From assembly GCF_002013465.1 (NCBI RefSeq), contig NZ_MAFC01000029.1:90476-154475 (forward strand): 64,000 nucleotides of DNA, in the 5' to 3' direction. This document shows, piece after piece, positions 43,200 through 51,956 of this stretch (its first letter is position 1; each line of letters opens with the position of its first letter). The position numbers and the translations under genes are program-made. The stretch is from Mycobacterium sp. D16R12 (GTDB lineage: Bacteria; Actinomycetota; Actinomycetes; Mycobacteriales; Mycobacteriaceae). The notes beneath the pieces are model-generated. The model saw only the letters and a program-made list of their open reading frames with translations. It was not told the DNA's origin and ran no database searches.

Positions 43200-46100
43200 G
43201 TGGCGGACAACACGGGTGGTATCTACGGACTGATCGCTCGGATCGTCCGGAAGGCTCCTGTCGCCGTCATCGGGGTGTGGATCGGTCTGGCTGCCATCTT
43301 GGCGATGACCGCGCCCTCGCTGCAGAAGGCCATCGAGGATCACCCGGTCGATCTGCTGCCCAAGGATGCTCCCGTCATGGAGACCACGCGGCAGATGGTC
43401 GAGTCATTCCAGGAGTCGGGTGCGCAGAACATCCTGCTGATCGTGCTCACCAACGAGAACGGGCTGACGCCCGCCGACGAACAGACCTACCGAGTTCTCG
43501 CGGCACGCATGCGCGAAGACACCCGCGATGTCAGCATGGTGCAGGACTTCATCACCAAACCGATGCTGCGCGAGATGATGTCGAGCACCGATGGCAAGGC
43601 GTGGTACCTGCCGGTGGGATTGCAGGGTGAGCTTGCCACCCCCGAATCCGGTAAGGCGTACGTCGGAGCCCTCAAGATCATCAAGGACGCCACCGCGGGC
43701 ACCACGCTGAATGCCTTTACGACGGGGCCGACCGCCACCGTCGGGGATTTGACGGTGGTGGGCGAGCGCGACCTGCACAAGGTCGAAATCACGACGGCTG
43801 CTTTGGTTCTGCTCATCTTGCTGATCGTCTACCGCAATCCGGTGACGATGATGCTGCCGCTCATCGTGGTGGGGGTCTCGCTCGGCATCGCCCAGGCGGC
43901 CGTCGGGGGATTGGCGCAGATGGGTCTGAGCATCTCGAATCAGACGTTGACATTCATGACCGCGATGATGATGGGCGCGGGTGTCGACTACGCGGTCTTC
44001 CTCATCAGCCGGTATCACGAATACGTCAAACAGGGCATGGATTCCGACAGTGCGGTGACTGCCGCGCTGGAATCCATCGGCAAGGTGGTTGCGGCATCGG
44101 CGGCGACGGTGGCGGTGACCTTCCTGGGCATGGGCTTTACCAAGCTGGGGATCCTGTCCACCATCGGTCCGGCGCTGAGTGTGTCCATCCTGATCGCATT
44201 CGTGGCGTCGGTGACCTTCCTGCCGGCGGTGCTGATCCTGGTGGGACGCCGCGGCTGGGTGAAGCCCAGAAAGGCTTACGCCAACAAGATTTGGCACCGC
44301 TCGGGAATCAACATCGTCAAGCGTCCGGGCACGCACCTGGCGGTCAGCCTGGTCATCCTGATCATCCTCGCCACCTGCGGTGCGATGGTGAAGTTCGGAT
44401 ACGACGACCGCAAGAATCTGCCCTCCTGGGCCGACAGTAATCAGGGCTACGCCGCCATCGAGAAACACTTCCCGGTGAATTCGACGCTGCCGCAATACCT
44501 CTACATCAAGTCGCCTCATGATCTGCGCACGCCGCGTGGGCTGGCCGACCTGGAGCAGATGGCAGCGAGGGTGAGCCAGGTACCCGGTGTCGACAAGGTG
44601 CGCGGTATCACCCGGCCCACGGGCGAACCGCTGGAGGAGGCCAAGCTGTCCTTCCAGGCCGGTGAGGTCGGCGGGAAGCTGGGCGATGCATCGAACCTGA
44701 TCGATGCCCGCACTCGGGATTTGGACAAGCTCGCCGCGGGCGGACACACATTGGCGGACAAGCTCGGTGAGGTCCGCAACTCGGTGAAGAACTCGTTGGG
44801 CACCGCACGCGCACTGGTCGAGGTGCTGGCCCAGCTGCGCGGCAGCGGTAGGACGGGCACCCTCGCCGATCTGGACTCCGTGGACAAGCTGGTCACCAGC
44901 ATGCATTCCCTGGGCGATGCCATCGAGGCCAACGCCCAGAGCGCCAGCGAGGTGTACGGCTGGATCGAACCCGTCGCACGTGTGTTGGTCGGCAACCCGG
45001 CCTGTGAGATGGACCCCGCGTGCCGCTCCTCGCGAGAGGAGATGAACAAGTTTCTGGAGACCAAACAGGACGGCACCAGGGACAGGATCGTCGAACTCGG
45101 TCGTGAGTTGAAGTCCGTCGACAACGACAAACAGATCAGCTCGACCATCGCCCGACTGCGTACCGCGCTGAACGCCATCGACACGAACCTGCGCCGGTTG
45201 GGCCTGTCTGACTCCTACGGCATCCAGCAGAAGTTCGCCGAGGTTCTGACCGGCGTCAACTCACTGGCCGATGGCAGCGCACAGCTGGCCGAGGGTGTGC
45301 AGATGCTGGTGGACCAGACCAAGCAGATGGGCGGCCAGTTGGGCGATGCCTCAACGCTCCTGGTGGCCGCCAAGCGCGACGCGGCACCCGGATCGATGTC
45401 CGGCTTCTACATACCGCAGCAGGTGCTCACCCAAGACTCCTTCAAGACCGCTGCGGCAGCGTTCGTTTCGGCCGATGGGCATGCGGTGCGCTATCTGGTG
45501 CAGAGCAATCTGAATCCGTTCAGCCCCGAGGCGATGGATCAGGTCCGGGCCATCCAGGATGCGGCGCACAGCGCGCAGCCCAACACCACGCTCTCCGATG
45601 CGTCCATCTCGATGGCCGGGTTGTCGGCGATGTACAACGACATCCGCAACTACTACAACCATGACTTGCGGTTCATCATCGTACTGACGGTGATCGTGGT
45701 GCTGCTGATCCTCGTCGCGCTGCTGCGAGCCATCGTCGCACCGCTGTATCTCATTGGTTCGGTGATCATTTCGTACGCCTCTGCGGTGGGCATCGGGGTG
45801 ATTGCGTTCCAGTTCATCGGTGGACAGCCGTTGAGTTGGAGTGTGCCCGGAATGGCGTTCATCGTGCTGGTCGCGGTGGGCGCGGACTACAACCTCTTGT
45901 TTATCTCGCGCATCCGGGACGAGTCTCCCGACGGCATCCGCTCCGGGGTCATCAAGACGGTCAAGTCGACCGGAGGCGTGATCACCTCTGCCGGGGTCAT
46001 TTTCGCGGCTTCGATGTTCGGCTTGCTGATCGGTAACCTGCAGTCGATGGTGGAAGCGGGTTTCATCATCGGGATGGGCCTGCTCCTGGATACCTTCCTG

Positions 46101-46331
46101 GTGCGTACCATCACCATTCCCGCTCTGGTGGTGCTGTGTGGGCAGGCCAACTGGTGGCCCTCCGCGATCGTGGAACCTTGGTTCCAGAAACACTTTTCGC
46201 GGTCGAAGGCCGATGTGCAGGATGCGGCTTCTCCGGTAGTGGACGAGCCCGATTGTCCTAGCGTTGATTCGCCACCCGAGGAGCCGCAGACTTCTGTTTC
46301 CCGCGAAGTCGAGCTCGTAGGCCGTCGATGA
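43200..46331 (+). CDS. MMPL family lipid transporter
   Basis: The product is 1043 aa from a GTG at 43200. It has the RND/MMPL layout: an N-terminal membrane helix, a large exterior domain to about residue 190, five or six helices to about 400, a second exterior loop of about 390 residues, and a second helix group at about 820-1000. The proton-relay Asp-Tyr pairs are Asp263-Tyr264 (GAGVDYAVFL) and Asp896-Tyr897 (AVGADYNLLF). A SPGSMSGFYIPQQ-like segment in loop 2 and a coiled-coil-like helical region are also typical of MmpL10/MmpL4-like proteins. It probably exports the lipid assembled by the three preceding genes. No mmpS gene is adjacent. The last 74 bp overlap the convergent tetR. Confidence 0.9.
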   Translation: MADNTGGIYGLIARIVRKAPVAVIGVWIGLAAILAMTAPSLQKAIEDHPVDLLPKDAPVMETTRQMVESFQESGAQNILLIVLTNENGLTPADEQTYRVLAARMREDTRDVSMVQDFITKPMLREMMSSTDGKAWYLPVGLQGELATPESGKAYVGALKIIKDATAGTTLNAFTTGPTATVGDLTVVGERDLHKVEITTAALVLLILLIVYRNPVTMMLPLIVVGVSLGIAQAAVGGLAQMGLSISNQTLTFMTAMMMGAGVDYAVFLISRYHEYVKQGMDSDSAVTAALESIGKVVAASAATVAVTFLGMGFTKLGILSTIGPALSVSILIAFVASVTFLPAVLILVGRRGWVKPRKAYANKIWHRSGINIVKRPGTHLAVSLVILIILATCGAMVKFGYDDRKNLPSWADSNQGYAAIEKHFPVNSTLPQYLYIKSPHDLRTPRGLADLEQMAARVSQVPGVDKVRGITRPTGEPLEEAKLSFQAGEVGGKLGDASNLIDARTRDLDKLAAGGHTLADKLGEVRNSVKNSLGTARALVEVLAQLRGSGRTGTLADLDSVDKLVTSMHSLGDAIEANAQSASEVYGWIEPVARVLVGNPACEMDPACRSSREEMNKFLETKQDGTRDRIVELGRELKSVDNDKQISSTIARLRTALNAIDTNLRRLGLSDSYGIQQKFAEVLTGVNSLADGSAQLAEGVQMLVDQTKQMGGQLGDASTLLVAAKRDAAPGSMSGFYIPQQVLTQDSFKTAAAAFVSADGHAVRYLVQSNLNPFSPEAMDQVRAIQDAAHSAQPNTTLSDASISMAGLSAMYNDIRNYYNHDLRFIIVLTVIVVLLILVALLRAIVAPLYLIGSVIISYASAVGIGVIAFQFIGGQPLSWSVPGMAFIVLVAVGADYNLLFISRIRDESPDGIRSGVIKTVKSTGGVITSAGVIFAASMFGLLIGNLQSMVEAGFIIGMGLLLDTFLVRTITIPALVVLCGQANWWPSAIVEPWFQKHFSRSKADVQDAASPVVDEPDCPSVDSPPEEPQTSVSREVELVGRR

Positions 46332-46926
46332 TGACAGCTAGGCCGTCCTCGAAGTCCGCATCGAAGTCAGGCTCGTAGAGCTCAGAAAAAGCCTGTGCCA
46401 CAGTGGGATGCGTGGTCATATCCACATGAGCCCGCATGTTCTCCTCGCTGTAGGGATTGGATTCCGGATACTCGAAACCGTCGCGAGTCTGCTGCTCGAT
46501 GGTGAATCCGATGGTGTAGTGAAAGATCGTGGGCGTCAGTCGCGCGGCGTCGCGCAAGGTGAACCCGGCCTTCGTCATCACGTTCAGCATGGGTTCGGTG
46601 ATGTCGGCGGCCTTTGCGGTGGCGGTGCCGGCGAGAATCCGTGCCCCCTGGTGATAGCGCAGCATTTCGCGACGTAACGCGCGGGCGCCCTCGGTGAGGA
46701 ATTGGTCCCATTGCGGCGTCGAGAGATCGAACTTGTTCACGGCATCGCCGAACATCGCGTCGGCCATCGCGTCGACGAGGTCACGCCGGTTTTTCACATG
46801 CCAGTAGAGCGCGGGTGCCTGAACGCCCAGGGCTGCCGCGACGGACCGCATGGTCAGGTTCTCGGCGCCGTGGCGGTCAAGCAGGACCAGGCCGGCGCGA
46901 GCGATGGTTTCACGATCAAGGGACAC
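46258..46926 (-). CDS. TetR family regulator with TetR_C-type ligand domain
   Basis: The product is 222 aa. Its helix-turn-helix (MRSVAAALGVQAPALYWHVKNRRDLVDAMADAMF-like region, residues about 26-60) closely resembles that of tetracycline repressors, and the C-terminal domain appears to be of the TetR_C class. It is divergent from a flavin monooxygenase gene and probably represses it and itself through the palindrome at 46936-46948. The 3' end overlaps the MMPL gene by 74 bp on the opposite strand. The ligand may be an aromatic polyketide or an antibiotic. Confidence 0.9.
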   Translation of the reverse strand: MSLDRETIARAGLVLLDRHGAENLTMRSVAAALGVQAPALYWHVKNRRDLVDAMADAMFGDAVNKFDLSTPQWDQFLTEGARALRREMLRYHQGARILAGTATAKAADITEPMLNVMTKAGFTLRDAARLTPTIFHYTIGFTIEQQTRDGFEYPESNPYSEENMRAHVDMTTHPTVAQAFSELYEPDFDADFEDGLAVIIDGLRARLRGKQKSAAPRVANQR

Positions 46927-46935
46927 ATTGACACT

Positions 46936-46948
46936 TTAACATTGTTAA
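46936..46948. promoter_or_regulatory. Operator palindrome between tetR and monooxygenase
   Basis: TTAACATTGTTAA is a perfect 13-bp palindrome starting ten bases outside the tetR ATG. A weaker copy, TAACAACGTTA, lies at 46972-46982 next to the monooxygenase ribosome site. A TetR dimer bound here would block both divergent promoters. The assignment is by position. Confidence 0.65.
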
Positions 46949-46991
46949 CGTAATTATGGAGTCAATACCAATAACAACGTTAAGGAGCATT

Positions 46992-48473
46992 ATGACCGAG
47001 CACGCAGTGGTCATCGCGGGCGGAGGCCCGACCGGGCTGATGTTGGCCGGTGAGCTGGCCCTCGCCGGTGTCGACGTTGCGGTGTTGGAACGTCGGGGCA
47101 GCCACGAGGAGGTGGGATCCCGTGCGGCGGGTGTGCATTCGCGCACGATCGAGGTGTTCGATCAGCGTGGTATCGCCGAGAGGTTCCTCTCCCAGGGCGC
47201 GACCGGCCAGGTGACCCATTTTTCGGGCATCTTCATGAGCATCGAGGACTTTCCCACTCGCCACCCGTACGCACTGGGTCTTCTTCAGCATTACACCGAG
47301 AAGACGCTGGCGGCCTGGATCACCGAACTGGGGGTGGCGATCTCGTACAACGCCGAGGTGGTCGGATTCACCCAGGACGACTCCGGTGTGGACGTGGAGC
47401 TTGCCGACGGGCGTGCGATGCGCGGGCGGTACCTCATCGGATGCGATGGCGGGCGCAGCGTCATCCGGAAGGCCGCGGGGATCGGGTTTCCCGGCCATGA
47501 TCCGTCCTGCTCGGCAATGCTGGTGGACGCCGAGATCACCGAGCAACCGCTCGAGTTCGGGCTGCTGCGCAAGCCAGGTCAGGCCTTCCTGGCCATTCTG
47601 CCGTTTGAGGAGGGGTGGTGCCGGCTGGTCTTCAGTACCGACCTCTCCCGACTCGGCGCCGAACCGACCCTGGAGGAAGCGAAGGAAGCGCTTATCGCCA
47701 TAGCGGGAACGGATTTCGGATTACACAGTCCACGCTGGATGTCTCGGTTCTCCGATATGACCCGCCAGGCCGACCGGTACCGTGACCGACGCCTGTTCCT
47801 CGCGGGCGATTCCGCGCACATCCACTTTCCATTCGGCGGTCAAGGACTCAACACCGGTGTCCAGGACGCGGTGAACCTGGGTTGGAAGCTTGCCGCGGTA
47901 ATCAAGGGAGAAGCCCCGGACGCACTGCTGGACACCTATCACTGCGAGCGCCACCCAGTGGCGGAACGGGTGCTGCACAACACCATGGCCCAAACACCAT
48001 TGTCCGAGGCGAGTCCACGGATCGATGCGTTGCGTGACATCGTGGCCGACCTGCTGGCCATGGACGAACCGCGCAAGCGGATCGCCGGCATGATGAGCGG
48101 CCTGGACATCCATTACGACGTCGGTGGGCATCAGGGCACAGCGCATCCACTGCTGGGTCGCCGTATGCCAGACCTGGACGTGGTGACCGCGGAAGGGCCG
48201 ACACGCGTCTACCCGTACCTGCACACCGCCCGTCCCGTGCTGTTCAACTTCGGAGATTCGCAGAGTCTGCGCCTCGAAGGATGGACCGACCGAGTTCAGC
48301 TGGTGGACGCGAAATATTCAGGTACGTGGGATCTTCCGGTGCTGGGTGAGGTCACGGCACCGGACGCGGTGCTGGTGCGCCCAGACGGTTATGTCGCCTG
48401 GGTGGGCGAGGGTTCCGATACCGGCCTCGGCGAAGCGCTCACCCGCTGGGTGGGATCACCGGCCCCGGCGTAG
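46992..48473 (+). CDS. FAD-dependent aromatic monooxygenase (PgaE/rifampicin- or tetracycline-monooxygenase type)
   Basis: The product is 493 aa from the ATG at 46992, with AAGGAG just ahead. The FAD-binding GxGxxG is AGGGPTGL (9-16). The DG motif is GCDGGRSVIRK and the GD motif is LFLAGDSAHIHFPFGGQGLNTG, all diagnostic of class A flavin monooxygenases. A C-terminal thioredoxin-like domain (about 390-493) is typical of PgaE/MHPCH-type hydroxylases, which include tetracycline- and rifamycin-inactivating enzymes. It is controlled by the divergent TetR. A role in antibiotic inactivation is a reasonable but unproven inference. Confidence 0.9.
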   Translation: MTEHAVVIAGGGPTGLMLAGELALAGVDVAVLERRGSHEEVGSRAAGVHSRTIEVFDQRGIAERFLSQGATGQVTHFSGIFMSIEDFPTRHPYALGLLQHYTEKTLAAWITELGVAISYNAEVVGFTQDDSGVDVELADGRAMRGRYLIGCDGGRSVIRKAAGIGFPGHDPSCSAMLVDAEITEQPLEFGLLRKPGQAFLAILPFEEGWCRLVFSTDLSRLGAEPTLEEAKEALIAIAGTDFGLHSPRWMSRFSDMTRQADRYRDRRLFLAGDSAHIHFPFGGQGLNTGVQDAVNLGWKLAAVIKGEAPDALLDTYHCERHPVAERVLHNTMAQTPLSEASPRIDALRDIVADLLAMDEPRKRIAGMMSGLDIHYDVGGHQGTAHPLLGRRMPDLDVVTAEGPTRVYPYLHTARPVLFNFGDSQSLRLEGWTDRVQLVDAKYSGTWDLPVLGEVTAPDAVLVRPDGYVAWVGEGSDTGLGEALTRWVGSPAPA

Positions 48474-48483
48474 TGTGGCGCGG

Positions 48484-49476
48484 GTGGCCGAGACACTGGA
48501 GTTCGGAGTCTTCATCCCGCAGGGCTGGCGCCTGGATCTGGTAGGCATCGCGCCCGAGCATCAATGGGACGTCATGCGCGATCTGGTCCGCTATGCGGAG
48601 GACGGTCCGTGGGATTCGGTGTGGGTCTACGACCACTTCCATACCGTGCCGGTGCCCACCGATGAGGCGACCCATGAGGCATGGACGCTGATGTCGGCCT
48701 TCGCGGCCGTGACCTCGCGCATCAAACTGGGGCAGATGTGTACGGCCATGGGATATCGAAACCCCGTGTACCTGGCCAAGATCGCCGCGACAGTGGACAT
48801 CATCTCGGGTGGGCGCACCCAGATGGGCATCGGCGGCGGCTGGTACGAGCACGAGTGGCGGGCGTATGGATACGGCTTTCCCGGCGCCGCCGAACGCCTC
48901 GGCAGGCTGCGCGAAGGGGTGCGCATCATGCGCGACGCCTGGCGCGACGGGCGCGTCTCCCTGGACGGCACCTATTACCAGGTCGATGACGCCATTGTCG
49001 CCCCCAAGCCCTTGCAGTCCAAGGGAATTCCGCTGTGGATCGCCGGTGGTGGCGAGAAGGTAACGCTGCGGATCGCGGCGCGCTATGCGCAATACACCAA
49101 CTTCGGGCAGACTCCCGAAGAATTCGAGCACAAGTCGAAAGTTCTTGCAGCGCACTGTAAAGACATTGGCACCGACTTCGATGCGATTGTTCGCAGCGCC
49201 AACATGAACGTCGTCATCGGCGCCGATGACGCCGAGGTGGCCGACCGGCTGGCAGCCATCAAGGCGCGGCTCGTTCCGGTCATCGGCGAGGACGTCGCCG
49301 AGGCCACGGTGGGGAACCTTGCCGAGACGGCGGGAACCCCGGAGCAGATCGCCGAGCGTCTGGCCACGTTGCGTCGGCTGGGGCTCGGCTATGCGATCTG
49401 CAATTTCCCGGAAGCGGCCTATGACCGCTCCGGAATCGACTTGTTTGTTCGCGAGATAGTTGCCAGCAGTTCATAG
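48484..49476 (+). CDS. LLM-class F420-dependent oxidoreductase
   Basis: The product is 330 aa. The start may be GTG at 48484 or 48475. The bacterial luciferase-like fold is shown by FGVFIPQGW, the DSVWVYDHFH strand, ITSRIKLGQM-type segment, and the GGRTQMGIGGGWYEHE motif around residues 108-123. In mycobacteria such proteins usually use coenzyme F420. It follows the flavin monooxygenase by 10 bp and is likely cotranscribed with it, which may mean that the two act on one compound. The substrate is unknown. Confidence 0.88.
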   Translation: MAETLEFGVFIPQGWRLDLVGIAPEHQWDVMRDLVRYAEDGPWDSVWVYDHFHTVPVPTDEATHEAWTLMSAFAAVTSRIKLGQMCTAMGYRNPVYLAKIAATVDIISGGRTQMGIGGGWYEHEWRAYGYGFPGAAERLGRLREGVRIMRDAWRDGRVSLDGTYYQVDDAIVAPKPLQSKGIPLWIAGGGEKVTLRIAARYAQYTNFGQTPEEFEHKSKVLAAHCKDIGTDFDAIVRSANMNVVIGADDAEVADRLAAIKARLVPVIGEDVAEATVGNLAETAGTPEQIAERLATLRRLGLGYAICNFPEAAYDRSGIDLFVREIVASSS

Positions 49477-49620
49477 TTGAGTCGATTGGTCAGCCTGTCT
49501 ATTGCAGATTCATCGCCGGGGAATATCGCTTGAACGAATGCCCTGGTGATGGGGTTCACTCCGGGAGTATTTTCCGCGTGAATCGTTTTACGCCTGCTAT
49601 CGGACAGGGTATTCACGCTC

Positions 49621-51405
49621 ATGAGAGTTCTGCGGTTCTTGGCTGCCGTGGCCGTCCTGGCGGCCATCGGGATAACGTTTCCATCTGTCTCACAAGCGGA
49701 TACGGCCATCGAAGCGGAATCGATGTCCTACTCGAACGGGGGCGGCGGAACCTGGGCGGACGGTAGCGCGTCCGGTGGAACACTGCTGGGTCTGTACGGC
49801 CAGAATGCGGTTGCTACCAACACGGTATGGCTGCAGGCTTCGTCGAGAATTGTCATTCGGGCGCGCGGGCAGCAATGTCTGGGTGCTCCGGTGATGCGTG
49901 TCAGTGTCGACAATGTCGCGGTGGGCGTTTTCACGGTATCGGCAAATAGTCTGACCGAGTATTCGGTGGACTTATCCATCGCCGAGGGCTCGCATTCCAT
50001 CACCATCACGAACGGCGCGGCGTACAAGGCGTTCTTCTGCGCGCGAATGCTGGTGCTGGACAAGGTGACGGTGGTCTGGACCTCACCGGCCCCGACAACG
50101 GCACCCACCACAGTCCCGCCGACAGCAGTGACGACACCGGCAACCCCGCCTTCGGATTGCGCCGTGAATGAGTACCAGGCCAGTTACTACAACAACACCG
50201 CGTTGAGCGGCTCCCCCGCGGTGCAACAGTGTGAGACATCGGTGGGTGGGAACTTCCGAAGTGCCGCACCGGTATCCGGCGTCAACGCCTCGAACTGGGG
50301 TGCCCAGTATGTCGGGACCATCCGGTTTCCCGTCAGCGGCAACTACGTGTTCAGCGCGGACACCGGAAACATGGCGGTGCGCGTGTGGCTCGACGGACAA
50401 CTCGTCATCGACAAGGGGGCGGTGAGCTGGGGCCGAAATCTGGCCGCCAAGAACGTCACCGCGGGCGATCACACGGTTCAGGTCGCCTTCTGGAAGGCGT
50501 CCGGCGATTCCTTCGAGTTCTTCTCGGTCTCACAAATGGGGCCTGGCGCGGCCAGCATCAACGGCAATTACTACGCGGCGGATTCCTTCTGGAACACGCC
50601 CATCCCCGCCGATGCCCAGATCGACCCTCGCTCCGAGGGCTGGGTGGCGATGCTGGGAAATCAGAACGGAATCTCCCTGAACAGCAGCACGTGGACCCAG
50701 CCGATCTACGTCGCGCCGCCCGGCACTCCCACCCGCGCCATCCGGATCACCAACTCGAGTAAGAACTTGACCGTCCCGTATCTGTCGTCCTACAAGGCGA
50801 GCCCCGATGGCGACAGCGCGCTGATCATTGTGGATCAGGCGAAGGGATGCGCCTACGAGCTGGAGATGTTCAACAATTCGTCCTCGGCGGTGGCCTCGGC
50901 CTCCTATCACGCGTACACAGGAACCGGTGGGCACACGTCGGGCCCGGCCCACTCCGGCGGTGAGCTGTCCTGGCTCGCCGGGCTCATCAGATCGGCCGAG
51001 GTGAACTCGGGTGGCATCAACCACGCGCTGCGATATGCGCTGCCCATCGGCTCACCACGATTCGTCTATCCGGGCACCCGTTCCGACGGCAGCACGCCCA
51101 ACGGGATTCCGCAGGGCACCAGGATGCGGCTTGACCCATCTCTGGATCTGGACCAGTTCACCCTGACCCCGTTCCAGCGGATGGTGGCCGTCGCCTTGCA
51201 GAACTACGGTGGTTACAACGCCGATACCGCCGGGGTACTCGCCGTCGCCACGGAGAACACCGCGGCCTCGGCGCCGTTCAATCTCTCGCTCTCGGGCCTG
51301 CCGCAGGCCCTCATCCAGCACCTGCAGTTCCTCAAACCGACTGTGACGTCTACCGACATCCGGCTGGACGAGCAGGCCGACCAGACATGTGCCCAACAGC
51401 AGTAG
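49621..51405 (+). CDS. Secreted protein with carbohydrate-binding, PA14 and uncharacterised C-terminal domains
   Basis: The product is 594 aa. A signal peptide ends in SVSQA|DT near residue 27. Residues about 28-155 look like a small carbohydrate-binding module (IEAESM start, AGQ/ RARGQQCLGAP segment, ITITNGA end). A Thr/Pro linker (PTTAPTTVPP) follows, then a PA14 domain at about 185-315 beginning NEYQASYYNNTALSG. The C-terminal ~280 residues (DSFWNTPIPADAQIDP, GPAHSGGELSWLAGLI, FVYPGTRSDGS, LTPFQRMVAVALQNYG) match a domain shared with the gene at 51957 and, from memory, with actinobacterial exported proteins of unknown function. It probably binds or modifies cell-wall polysaccharide. Confidence 0.8.
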   Translation: MRVLRFLAAVAVLAAIGITFPSVSQADTAIEAESMSYSNGGGGTWADGSASGGTLLGLYGQNAVATNTVWLQASSRIVIRARGQQCLGAPVMRVSVDNVAVGVFTVSANSLTEYSVDLSIAEGSHSITITNGAAYKAFFCARMLVLDKVTVVWTSPAPTTAPTTVPPTAVTTPATPPSDCAVNEYQASYYNNTALSGSPAVQQCETSVGGNFRSAAPVSGVNASNWGAQYVGTIRFPVSGNYVFSADTGNMAVRVWLDGQLVIDKGAVSWGRNLAAKNVTAGDHTVQVAFWKASGDSFEFFSVSQMGPGAASINGNYYAADSFWNTPIPADAQIDPRSEGWVAMLGNQNGISLNSSTWTQPIYVAPPGTPTRAIRITNSSKNLTVPYLSSYKASPDGDSALIIVDQAKGCAYELEMFNNSSSAVASASYHAYTGTGGHTSGPAHSGGELSWLAGLIRSAEVNSGGINHALRYALPIGSPRFVYPGTRSDGSTPNGIPQGTRMRLDPSLDLDQFTLTPFQRMVAVALQNYGGYNADTAGVLAVATENTAASAPFNLSLSGLPQALIQHLQFLKPTVTSTDIRLDEQADQTCAQQQ

Positions 51406-51447
51406 GGCCCATTGTTTACGGCCCGACCGATACCGTAAGTTACGGGA

Positions 51448-51933
51448 ATGCCTTCGCTTGACGCAGTCGATGAAGCCTTCCTGTCCAGCGCTCCCGTGCG
51501 AGCCAGCCACACCATCTCCGTACCGGTGTCCGCCGACACGGTGTGGCGTGAGCTGACCAACGACACCACGCTGCGGTGGTTGGCGCCGGGTATCAGGGTG
51601 GTGTGGGGTAACCCGCGCGCCGGGGTCGGTGCTGTCCGCAAGATCGGGCCCGCGGTGGGACCGAAGGTGAATGAGCACTACTTCCTCTGGGAGGAAGGAA
51701 GACGGAAGGCGTTCTACGTAACGAGCATGCCGGTGCCGGCGCCTGGCTTGCGCGCCTTCGCCGAGGACTATGTGGTGACGCCGACCGACCGCGGTGCCGA
51801 CTTCACCTGGGCGTGGGCCATCGACGGCACGGGCCCCATTCGCAATGCCACCCCCGCGGTGAATGCCATCGTCGGTTTCTCGATGAAGCGCACCCAGAGA
51901 TACTTCGAGAAGATCGCCGCAGCCGGAAGGTAA
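51448..51933 (+). CDS. SRPBCC family protein (polyketide cyclase-like)
   Basis: The product is 161 aa. It has the hydrophobic-cavity SRPBCC fold with the SHTISVPVSADTVWRELTN opening and a C-terminal helix NAIVGFSMKRTQRYFEKIA. It is 42 bp after one PA14 gene and 23 bp before the other, in the same direction. Lipid or small-molecule binding is the family property. A link with the flanking exported proteins is not evident except by position. Confidence 0.8.
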   Translation: MPSLDAVDEAFLSSAPVRASHTISVPVSADTVWRELTNDTTLRWLAPGIRVVWGNPRAGVGAVRKIGPAVGPKVNEHYFLWEEGRRKAFYVTSMPVPAPGLRAFAEDYVVTPTDRGADFTWAWAIDGTGPIRNATPAVNAIVGFSMKRTQRYFEKIAAAGR

Positions 51934-51956
51934 GCGTTCGCCCGTACAGTGAATCC

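Noticed and set aside
43404..44906. Minus-strand open frame of 500 codons within the MMPL gene
   Set aside because: The MMPL protein is fully conserved in its own frame through this stretch. The antisense product has the Arg/His/Gln-rich look of a shadow.
49419..49622. Minus-strand frame of 67 codons covering the gap between the LLM gene and the PA14 gene
   Set aside because: The peptide looks reasonable (FPGDESAIDRLTNRLN), but its third codon positions are not GC-enriched like real genes here, and it overlaps the promoter and start of the PA14 gene.
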